From: Rostratula benghalensis | Lineage: Eukaryota; Chordata; Aves; Charadriiformes; Rostratulidae | NCBI GenBank assembly: GCA_013399305.1 | Contig: VXAI01000182.1 | Location: 1,123,197-1,187,196, forward strand | DNA: 64,000 nucleotides | Direction: 5' to 3' | Part shown: piece after piece, positions 38,801 through 50,800 of the stretch | Numbering within the stretch: the first letter of the stretch is position 1 | How the letters are laid out: every line of letters starts with the position of its first letter | The notes under the pieces: generated by a model | The model's database searches: none | Seen by the model: only the letters and a program-made list of their open reading frames with translations | Told to the model about the DNA's origin: nothing | Position numbers and translations under genes: made by a program

Positions 38801-41800
38801 AGCAGCAGAACAGGACTGCCTGTGCTGCTGATGTGATCAAAGGGAGAGGGTGAGAAGGACAGATGCTTCGCAAGTCAGAATTTCAAGGAAATCCATCTTG
38901 GTTAAAGTCTATAAGAACTGATCTTGGCCAACAGACCCTATAGCCTGTCTTTAAATACCTCAGCCTTGAACAGCAGTCTGCACTGAGTCATGCCTGGGCA
39001 TTGCTGTTATTAGGGGATGTTATGAGGGTGAGGAAAAGACAGAGCAAGATACAATCACACACACGAAACCAGGCCAAATGCCGTTGAGTATCCAAAATCA
39101 ATCTTTTGAGTCTGGGTGTTGTTTCCAAAAATGTCTGAGTGGCTTGGTGCAGATGTAGCCTGATTGTAGCTTGTTTTGCCCAGCAGCAGCAGCGGTTGTG
39201 TGGTGGATGCTGGCCTCGCAGGGGCTGCCTTGGCAGCACCACCCAGTGCAGGAGAACTGAGGTCTCGCTTCACCGTGTAGGTTCAGAGATCTGGCAACAA
39301 GTGCTTTTACGTAAGACCTTTTGTATACATGGGATTGTGCAGGAAGATATTTATTTTTTTTTTTCTGAAATAAGAATGCCTTCTTCCAAATTAGCTTAGT
39401 TTATTGCTGACGTTACCCACTTTGAAAAGGCACGTGAATGTGCCAAATACCAGTGTCTGCACATAGATACTGGTAATAATGAATCTGCTGTCCCTTCACA
39501 CCATGCCTTCTTCCAAAATAACTTTCATGTCTAGACAAAGGATGCAGTTCACCTGCAAGGCTCGGCTGTCCCCTCTTGCTTGTTTTGCTATTGCATAGTA
39601 AAGAAGATACTAATTTATTTTAAAGGGTTCCAAGAAATGCCTCTGCAACCCCAATGTTTATGTAAGAGAGAAAGAGAAATTCATAATTTATTGAATTTGT
39701 ATGTGTTCTGCTGGGATTATTCACTGGAGAAACGTACTAAGTGATTTTTTGTATCCTAGTAACCAACTGTGGTTGCTTTTCCACGAATAATCTGTGTAGT
39801 TTAACTTGACCAGCCAAATCTAGAAGGGAAAACTCAAGTAAATTAAATTTATCACGGCAAATAATTACAAGGCACAGATAGCTTTTTGCAGGAGAGAGAG
39901 AACAAATTTTTTTCTCCCTCATTTAACTACATAATAGATTGACAGATGCTGTCTGGAAAGTCTGATTTTACTGAGTAGAACAGTAGTGGAAGTTTGAGTT
40001 ATAATGAACTCAACTTCAAAACTTCATTTGTTTAATATTCATATTTAATGAATTGCTTAAAACAGTCCTTTCCTCCCTCAAACAAGAAGTGTGATGGTTT
40101 TCAGCACTTCTAATAGCAGTGCAGATTATTTCCCTTCTACATTGCAGGGGTTCCAGGGTGGGGAGTGTGGGGTTGGGTTCCCCCATGGCTCAAAGTTCCT
40201 GGTCTGTGAGACTTAGTAAATTGCTTTGTGAAGCCCTTTCTCCCTGAAATGTCAGCCCCACGTGGAACAGCTGGAGTTCATCACTTAATAGAAGTGTTCG
40301 CATTTTTCTCCTTGAAAATTTATTTTGATTAAAAATTAGCCCCTTTTAAAAATGGAGTTTTGAGGGATTGTGTTTCTTTTGAGATACCTCTTGCTCTTGG
40401 AAATATTAAATGCTAATTTTAGAAGCAAAACAAAAACAAAAATTTGCTTCACAGCTCCCTGGACATGTTTACTATTTCTCCCACCCTCTTCAAGCATTCA
40501 GCTGACCATCTCTAAGCAGAGGGCAGAGGTACATTCCTTCCAGAGAGGTCAAAAATGCTTCTCATTTTAAAACAAACTATTTCCAAACCATCCTTTTGTA
40601 TGCATTCCTGTTTAGTAAATGTTTATGCACCCGTGCAAAATAACTGCACTCCTGTAAATACTGAAATCTATGGGCACGCCACTAGAATCAATCACCAAAC
40701 TACATCAAGCAGCCCTTAGCTGGTCGCTCAGGTGTTCCTCTGAGATGAGTTTAATTGTACAGCCTCATGAGATGGTTCCAGAAGGAGGGAAAAGCTTTCC
40801 TTGTGTGCCTCTGCAGCATGACCATATTTCCCACCTCCCTGATTTGCTCCCTGCCTCTTGTGTCTTGAACACAGCCCGCCCTGCATCGAGCCATCCTTGC
40901 TTCCTCCTCTCCAATGGACTAAAGGTGATGGGCTAAAACGATCAGTAGATCAGTGCTAAGGACCTTTCTGTGCTTATATTCCTGCATTTTTCCTTTCTGT
41001 ACCTATATTCCTGGATGGAGCAAGAGCATCACTTTGGCATGGTTGCGGTTGTGCCCCTCCAGGTGTCATTCATTACAGCACACTCATCACCTCGGGTCTC
41101 TGCCCTACTGAGTCAACTCAAGGCTCTTCCAAAGCTCTCCCTGTCTTTCTTGTCATCTTTTTTCCCAGGGCTGGGAGCTCTCGTGACCGGTCTCTCTGTG
41201 GCAATGAAAGAGTAGCTGAAGGGAGCGATGCTGCTTTATAGCTCACCACTCTACTACTTTGGAGGGTTGTAGGGTTTGGGACCTGAAATGCTTTTTCTCT
41301 GGAGAAGTGACCATTTTTTCCAAAGAGGTGTTTGGGAAAGGCGTGGTTGGTGGCAGAGAGGTTGTCTGGGGTGCAGACCCAGCACTGATTGTGGTCCATG
41401 CTCAGGAGCAACCCCAGAACTGGTGATGGTGGATGATGGAGTCAGACGTGCTGGAAGAGCTCCATCCTTCTTGTGGCCCCATGCAATCACGGGAGCCTGT
41501 ACAGCACCGAGGGCTTTGCCTAGTGTGGACATGTAGGTCCATTCCCATGCCAGAGGAGGCTCCCAGTGCTGTTTCTGGATTGGAGAGGTTCATGGCTTGC
41601 CTGGGTCTGCAGGTACTGCCCCACCAGCAGCTCCTCCTTATTCAGCACCACTTCAAGCTAATATGATGCTGTTTTTCAGCATCTCATGTTCTCCAAGCAA
41701 AGAAAGCGTTGCAATCAGAGAGCTTTAATATGTCATTAATACATGACCATATGGCACTGCTTGCTGCAGGTGAGGGCTCCTGGTGGTTTAGCTATGGCAT

Positions 41801-44800
41801 GAAATGTTTCTGCTATTGATCCTACTTGACCAGGGAGGCCTAAAAAGACCTAAAGGGGCACAGAAGGACATACTGCTGTCTCACCAGGGTCTGCGAGCGT
41901 AGGAAGCTGGACTGGAAAGCATCCCTGAATTTGCTGTGGTCAGGCAGGCACACACCTGCTCCAGCCTGGAGGTAGACCCATGTCCCAGGCTCTGTCTGAA
42001 AAAAAACACTGTGGTGCTAAGGAAGGGGATTTTTCATTAGGAAGCAGCATTTTTAAGCATATCAGCATCCACAAAAGTGTGGAAATGGAGGGGGTAAGGA
42101 GGGGAAGTGTTTGGGGCATGGTGTACATCCCAGGGGGATGCTGAGGACAGGTTGTGCTGCTTTCCAGACTCTTTCCCTCCTAGTATCCGCCACAAGCAGC
42201 TCTTGCGAGCAGCAAGCTGGTTTCTCCAGCAAAGGGTGATGAGTTTGTCTTTGGTGGGCGCTCTGCTCTGCTTGTCCTTCAGGAGAAGGTCAGACAAGTA
42301 CCAAAGTACACACACGCCTTGTCATGGCACACACAGCACATTGGTCTGGAAGTCCTCCATGGACCTGAGCCAACGGAGTTGTGCCAGGGTGGACATTGGC
42401 CACTGCTGTTGAGATGATTTTCAGGGTTATTTTTAGCCATCTTGAGTGCAGCTCACTCCACTGAAGCCAATTCCTCGATGTGCTGGCAGGTGAGGGGTTG
42501 GGTGGATGTGCCTCCTCAGGGGGAACATGCCTTTCCATGGAATGCAAGGAGGTTTTGGGCAAACTGAATCCTCTCCCCTCCTTCTGCCAGCAGCATGTCA
42601 CTGCAGTGGATGAGATGCTTAGGAGAGGGCTTTCCTGCAGCTCTTCCCATGACTGCTCAGTTTTGGTGTTTCAAGAAGGCAGCGGTAACGTCCAGTGCCC
42701 TCTGTATTTGGGACTAGGGGAAAGCCCCTGTGTGGGTCCATTTTGATGACTTCAGGCTTTCCATACATTTGGAATCCCTTTGTCAGCGTTTTTCCAGCTC
42801 GGAAATGCCTAGGAGATGGTGTGAGGGGCACACACAGCATGGGGGATGCTCGCTGCCATCTAGTTCAAAGAAGGAGAGGGGCAGTGTGTAGTCCCCGCAG
42901 AGGCTCAACAAGCTGTCAACATGTAATTGTGTATTTTTTTGTCTGGTAATAAAAATTTATTCTGAAAAAAACCCCAAACAACAACAACAAAAAAAACCCC
43001 AAAACAAACCACCAAAAGAACCACCCAAAGAGAAACAAATTCTTTCTCTCCACAGTTTTTCATGTGTTGATTTATAGGTGTGTTTTTCCAAGTAAATCCA
43101 AACAAGGCCAGTGAGTGACTCTGCATTTAAGTTTGATTTGGTTAATTGAAACAAGAGCCATCTGGGTGGAAACAGGAGGTTTTAAACAGCTGTTTATATT
43201 GTTTCATGTGGGGGTTCTAAAATTTCCAATTCTGTAGTTACTAAGGAGTGTGCTGTTTGACACTACAGTGGGGTTTTATAGGTGTAAATGGTCTATGAAG
43301 AATAATTTAAAAAGACTATAAAGAATATATAAACAATAAAAAGTACATAAAAAATAACGACAGCTTGCGGCTCCTGGTAAACAGTTTTGAAGACATTGAC
43401 TAAATGTGCTCTGCTGAATGATGGTCCAAGCTCCACCTTGAAAAATGTGGAAAAACATGAGGAAACCCAGTACTTTATGTTGCCTGGACCTCCCCTGGCA
43501 GGCAGGAGTCCCTGGGCAATCACTGCTGAGGCTGTGGAGTTGTTTGCTTGCTGTATAGTTCACAGGTTCACCCCATCTCTCGGGGGTGATTCCTTCCTCC
43601 AAAGGAGGGAGCCAAAGAAGGCTTTGGCCTTGCTCTGGCCAAAAAAAAAAAAGGCATTCATCTTCCACAATGCAAGGAATTATCTCCCATCTCCAGATTT
43701 CTTCAGTTCACCTGCTTTTATCACCTCTTGGCTGAGGTACCACAAAGGGAGAGGAAAGGCAGAAAAATGTTGGTGTTGACTTAGGTGTGCTGGGATCAAA
43801 TCCCACTGGTGTTAAGAAGATTGACATGGAGGCTTAAAAATAAACCTCTCTTGCTCAAATCCTTTTTGTGCTGAAATAATTGAAGACATTTGAGATGGAG
43901 AAAGGGGCTGAGGTCATTGTGTGTCCAGTAATGGTATGACTGTATTTTCTTTTGTTTGTACAATTTAATGTCTTGAAGTGGCTCTTGTTTCCTCTTATTA
44001 ATTCCTGTAAATATCATAGAAAAGGATCTCACAGCTCAGCCATGCAGCAGCCAAGTCTTGCACAACCACCTGCCTCTCAAAGCTTAGCAGAAAACCATGC
44101 ATTTAAAAAAAAATCAACCAAGGAAAAAAAGGATGCGTCTCTTTCTAGTGGAACATTTTCATCAGTTTATGGACGAGCAAAGAACGCTTATTTCTTTCTC
44201 CTTTTTTTTTTCTTCTTATTTTAAAGATTTTTGGCTTTATTTCTGAAGATGTACTCTGTTTAGAAAAAGCTATAGCCTATTTGTCTGAACATTAACGGAA
44301 ACAGCCAACAAGGCATGTGATACAATTGTACAGGTTGGACTGTCCATGAGTTGAGTGAAGTCACCAGCCCTTCACTTGGAAGGGGAGCTTGGCCAGTGTG
44401 AAATTTAACATCTTCCTTCTGGGAGAGTGTTGGCCTCAGGCACCAGCCCACCCAGCCCAGGCTGGACTCAGCCCCCGACCAGTTACCTATAGCCATTATA
44501 GTTCCCACCACCACAAATCCCTTTCTGCTTTTGCAATGCCTCAGGGGAAACTGGCCTCCTGGCAGAGTGGAAGAGCTGTACTTCTCCCCCCCATATTTAA
44601 TTATAACCAGTTATTCCCATTCCTTTGCCCTGTTTTGGATTCTTTACATATTGTTTCGGAAAAGCTTAGTGGAATCACAGCCTTTGTATATATAAAATAT
44701 AGGATGATTGAAGACCTGGCCACTTCTTTATTTAGGTTCCTCAGCCATGCGTTCCTCCCAAAGCATTTTCCCCTCTCGCTGCCAGATCACTGTTTAAACT

Positions 44801-47800
44801 GTGTATAAATATAAAAAGAATTGTGGACAACATTTTAAAATGCTGCACCGTGTTGGGAGCAGGACTTGCTGGAAAGAACATTGTCCTACAGGCCTTTTTT
44901 TTGCCTTTTCCTGTGGTTTTGTGGCTCCTTTAGGACAGATCAAAAGCCCTGTATGGGTGCCACTGTTAAGTCTAATGTCTGTCTGGTTATCCATCCCTGT
45001 TTGAACTGAAATAGCTCCACCGTTTTCTCTTTTAAATGGAATTCTTTCCTGTCCTCAGATTATAGAGAAGGTGTAATTAGGATATAAAAAAAAAAAAAAA
45101 ATAGACACCCTTAGAACCACTAGGAAGAAAGAGATAAAGACGAAAGAGGCTTTTGTAACGAATTTGAGGCAAAGAAAAATAGCATGTTTGTTGCTTTTAT
45201 CATAAGGGTTTTTTCTGGAAAAAAAGTTGAAGGCAGAAATCAATGGCCGGGCTCTCCTTTCTGCACCTGTAGCATCACTCTGAGTGCTGCTCTCACCCTT
45301 CAGCTGCAGCTTTTCTTCCTCTGTAGTCCTGGTGCTGGCCAATTCTCACCATTACAGGAAAGTTTTCTGGTGTTTTTTTCCTGAACGTGGAAAACAGCCA
45401 CGGTTGGTACCACGTCTGGGCTCGAGCATCCCTCACCCCTGCCTGAGTCGCCTGTGGCACAGCTCAGCTCTGGGGTGTTACGGGCTGGTACAAGCACGGA
45501 CTGGGGGGCACTCAGACAGCACATCTTGTGGTGCTGGCCCTTCTTCAAACGTGCTTTTTGGAGGTGGGAAGGGCATAAGTAAAAATTGTATATGATCTGG
45601 ACCGAGGGATGAAGACAAGGCAAACACTGGCTTTTAGGGTGTTTTCAGAGAACAATGCATTGAAAGCCAGGCTGAATTACCACTGTTACTTTTCAAACCT
45701 TTCTTTTTTTTTTTTTTTTTTTTCTTTTTTTTTCCCTGTTTCACAATCTGCCCTCCCGGTGCAGTGCTGTGACGCTGCCTGTCGGGGATGGGTGGGTTTC
45801 CTGCATCAGGGAGACAACAAAATTCTTTCCCTCTTTTTGTTCCTGTCTGTGCTGGAAGCGACACATTGACAGGCTGTGGGAAGGATGTGCCAAGCTCCAG
45901 CTCCCTTTCCATAAGCCCTGCACTGAAACCGTGGGGTGGAATAAAATTGCTGCTCTGAGGATATTAAAAGGGAATGCATTTCATTCTCTGATTTCATTAA
46001 AAGCCATTAACATTGGAATGACATGGTCACTATTTATAAATCCCCAGCGCAAATGACTTGGTGCAGCTGGTCAGAAGAGAGGAGGTTCAGTGGAAACGGG
46101 GAGTCTATTTGCATTAATGGTTGTTTCGTGCTCCTCTGGCGGTGAGGGGAGAGGGTGAGGGCACAGACCATTTCAATGTCAGTGATTATGCCACTCACGT
46201 GTTCTTGTAACTCTCCCACAAATCACATTCATGATTGGAAAAGGAAAACACCGGGTCAGAACGATGCTTTTTAAACATGAAGCGTTGCTCTGAAAAACAA
46301 TCCTGAACTGTTTGTGCTGTCTGTAGGGGGCAAGTTGTCTTGGAAGCGAAGAATTGAGGAACGGGGAGGAATTGGGGGCGAGGAGACAAACCCAGATTTG
46401 TTTTTCAGTCTGTGAATATTACTCCAACTAGGATCTCTTCTGTAAGGTGTGGTTAACTGGGAATATACAGTGGGTTTCCCACAGACGCAGTGGGGTCCCT
46501 CCCTGCCTCAAAAGCACACGGTGGCCTCAGGCCTTGATGGACCAGCAGCACTCAGGAATACAACAGGTTTTTTGGGTGCCTTGGGTTGCTCTTAGGCCAT
46601 GTCTGAGGTCCCTGCTGCAGCAGTGACCACTCCTGGCCTGGAGGCAGGAGGAAGGGATCTCCAAGACAGACCCCAGTGGCACAATATCCTGTAAAATTAA
46701 GATTATCTCTATGCCTGTCGTGATGCTATGAAAATTTGTATTAGAGCCATGTCTTAGAGCACTGAAACTGGCGAGGCCAAAGTCCTTGTCCTCTAATGAC
46801 CGTAGGAGCAGTCATTAGAGAGAAAGATGCCCTGACACATGTGCTGTGGGACTGTCCTGGAGCCAGGCTATGGAAACAGGGAATGCACACAGAAGATGGT
46901 GCGTTAACTGGCAGTGAACACAACACACTTGATTTAAAGAAATTGATGCATCAGAAGATGGTGGTGGGCTGCACACCTGCCCAAAGTAACATCCATTGGA
47001 AAAACAAAAACAAAAACAAAAAACAGTTTAACATTGTAAATCCATGGAAATTGGACCCCATTTCTGTATGAATTTTGTAAATCAAAGCAGAACCTAATTG
47101 CTGCAGAGAACATGAGGGGTTTTGTCTTCATCTCTGCTCCTTTCCTCACATCTTTCCATCTCCAGCTGAGTTCATTCCTCCAGACCAGTCTTTCCAGCCT
47201 GAAATGTTACATCTTTTAGTGTTTTCTGCTTTATGGTACACTTTATTGTGTGTTTCTAGAACACAATGAAAATAATAGATCACCAAAATACCTATTTTAA
47301 TCACTGAATGATGAGCTGAGTGTTTGGATTTGGCAAATATTTAGTCTCCTAAGCTAGCAGTCCTCAGAAATCATTTGTGGAGTTGCTTAAACAGATGTCA
47401 ACTGCTTAATTCTCACCGCTTTTGATTACCTCCCAAAATTGTGCTATGGCCTTTGAGTTTAGGGACTAGAAGATAAAGTGAGCCGAGCAGCCCTCTGCTC
47501 TCCCCAAGTCAAACTCAACTTTCTAAAGAAGGTAACAATTTTGCAGAAGCATAATACATCAAGTAAGAAGCACAGGTTTGCTCTCCCGGTGTGTGAAATC
47601 ACACGTGTTGCATATGCAGGACGTTAGTGAGAACGTAGTCCAAAAATTCCTGATAAGAGCTACAGTGAGAGCGGCTGACTGAGTATTTTTCACAAGACGT
47701 TTTTATCACTAGCCAGTAGCCAAGAGTTACATCTCGTTTTGCGTCCCATCTTTAATGACTTTCAAATCCCTGACATCTTTCGAAGCTCTTTGGCTCATGA

Positions 47801-50800
47801 GTGTGGCCTTCTGACTGACATGAGCCGGTGGACTCGGGTGTCGAGGCCGTATAACGGATTACAATGCGCTGTACCGTTTCCAAGGCTCCTCATCCATCAT
47901 GCAGCGTCTTTCATCGCTCACGCTGCAACACTTAAGCAGGGATTATGGCATGAACCCTGCCTTTCCTCTGTCTCGCTCGCTCTCGCTGTCTCTCATTAGC
48001 AAACTCTAAGAATTTGTTACTAGAGTTGCAGACTCATTGGCCCAGATTCGCTAATAATACGGGGGAGATGAGATTTTATTTATTTTTTTTTTTCCCCTGT
48101 GCTTAATTGCTGGCTTCTGTGTATTCTTAGTGCTATTTATATGCAGGAGAACTGAAAACCCGTAATAAAGACGGGGCCAACTTTGCAGCAAAATCCATGC
48201 GTGAACACAGTGAAGCGGCACAAGAGGAGAGAGACGGGGGGAGAGGGAGACGGAGGTGAGCGTGGGTGGACTTACCTATCCTTGCAGACCCAGCAGCAGA
48301 TTTTTTGCTGGCAGACCCTGCTTCCACAGCCTGATCCACAAGGGTCTCCCCACCTTGCTCTTGAAAAGCCACACCTTCCTTTGTGTCAAGTTTGAGTTCA
48401 TTTTACCACCAGAGCATAGTTTCTTGGCTGTCTCATTTGTGCCAGGAAATAAAAACCCCTCAGGTTAAAGAGTATTTTTCCTTTTTTCCAGAGTAGGAAA
48501 TGCTATTCTGCCTTTTTTTTTTCTTTCTGTTTGTTTGTATTTTTAATTTAAATGGTCTTTAATTTGCACGTGATGAAAGGAGTTATTTAATTAAACCAAA
48601 TGAAAGCATGGCCAAACTAAGGGCAAAGCATCTTCACCCTAGAGAAAGAATATGAGGAGGTAATACCAAAGCCTGAAAACTTTTTAAATGTACACAACAC
48701 AAGAAAACTGTTCAGTGTGGTGTTGTCATAGGTAGGCACAAAGATAGAGACATGAAGATCTATGATCAGAAACAGTAATGCACTGGCCTACAAATGCAAA
48801 AGTGACAGGTCACCATTATCCCACGGTTTACATGTGGAAGGAGGCTGGGGAGGGCTTGAAGATGTGCCCACATTTCCAAAAGCAGAAGGTCTGGAAGTGG
48901 GTTGGGAGGGTTTTCCTGCCTGATCTGGGAGAGAGCGTTGGCTCTCCCCAGTCTTTGGGGCTCTGCGATCACTTCTAGGTCGTGGAAAATTTTCTGCTGG
49001 CACTTTTCATCCTTGGAGCAGGCCTTCTGTCGTGATTTATTTTCTGCTTCGAACCAGGTGGTGGATCTTGGAGAGAAACATTGGTGTTTCAGCTGCACTT
49101 GCCGTCTTTTGGCTCCGATGCTGGTGTCATGATGTGATGTTTGGTTAACCTGGAGAGCTCTAAGCTGTGGCATTGGCTTTCCTGTCAAGGCAACCATTCT
49201 TTTTAAATAATGTGGTTGAACGTTTATGAGCTACCCACTGCAAGGAAAAGGCTTAATTTCATAGGAGCAAGGATGCAGGAACTCATTTCCTGAGAACATG
49301 GTGGGAGAGAGGGGATAGAGCAGCCTGGAAAATACTGCAAGGTCCTGCTGAAATTGCCCGTGTTTGCTGGTTTGAGAAAATCAGAAACAGAAGGATTTTG
49401 CCCAATGCTGTTTGCAAATACCCCTCTGCTTTCATGGAGGAACACCTAGAAGACCAGAATGCATCATTAGCCTCGATTAGAAAAAAATACAGTTTCGTTT
49501 TGTGGGTTTTTTTTAAATCCTTCCTAGATTGTTCAGTTTCAAGCATTAGCCACAGAAGTAGAGGGGCTTTTCTCACTTGAAAATCCTTGGGGAGACAGTA
49601 CTTGATTTTGTGAGTTAAAGTCAATCTCTGTTCTCTGCCAGGGATTTTTCTGGACTGTTTTGCAGTGAAAAATGTTGTATGTCCATGAGATATTTGCATT
49701 GAGCATAACCTCAGTGCTACAACACACCTTCTTCTTGTGAAAAAAACGATGTGAATCTTTCCCTGTCACCTCCTTCCCAAAATAATCTTTACCAAAAAGT
49801 CACATTTCCTGCGATTCAGTCTCCTTTCGTGCCCCAATGTATGTGTCACTCTTGCAAGTGAATCATGTGGGGTTTTTTAATTCCCTGGAAATTTGTCTTA
49901 GGTTAAAGGACCAGGCAGGGAGTCCTTCACATCAAAGCAGGGCTCTGGACTGGTCATGAAAACCACAGAAATTTAAATGGGGGATATTTATTAATTGTCA
50001 AGTTGAGTTTTCAAGTGTTTGAGCCAGCAAGACCTTTGGAAACGAGGCCAATTTTTTGTCGCAGCCTTATAGTGGATTTGGTAGCCTAGCTTTATAAATT
50101 CACCCTGGTGAGGGTAGAATAGGCGACACTAGGACTTCCCACAGAGCTCCCCAACATGTTTTCTGTATTAAAAAAAAAAAAAATTAGTCTTGGCAGCGCA
50201 CTAAAATTTATATGTGAACAGATTTTTATCTCTTGTTCTCAGAAGATAAGATCGCATCGGAGCAGAATGCTGGTTTGTGTTACTGTTAATGTTGGTTATC
50301 TGCAGTAACAGCTGAGACCGCTTCTCCCAGCCTCCGGCAAGGCTCCAGCCCGGGGCGGCCGCGTCCTCTCCGGCAGTAAGGATGCGGTGGGATGAGCACG
50401 GCGAGGACCATGCTTTTACTGCACCCCGCACTGTGATTGGGTTTCGGTCCGCGAGGGTGGTTTCTACCAGCTTGCGATGGTACAGCAAACTTGACCTCGT
50501 TGTCCTCACCTGTTGGGATTTTCCTGTTTGGAAGGAAAAGCCACCTGCCCCCTCTCTCCAGATGCCTTGTTTAATGTTCAACAGGGTTGTTGCAGCAGCA
50601 GACGCAGCAGCGACCTCACTATCTACTGTAATAGGAAAAAGTTCCAGTGTTACTGATAAAGCAGGAGCCATAAAGATAAGGCGCAGGCATGTGAGGTGGA
50701 TTCCCTTTCGCCTGCACAGGGAGCATTAATGGGTAGATTTCAGGCTGCTCACTGCTACCTCCCAGCCTGTTCTCTGAACAGCCCCGGCAGCACACCCTCG

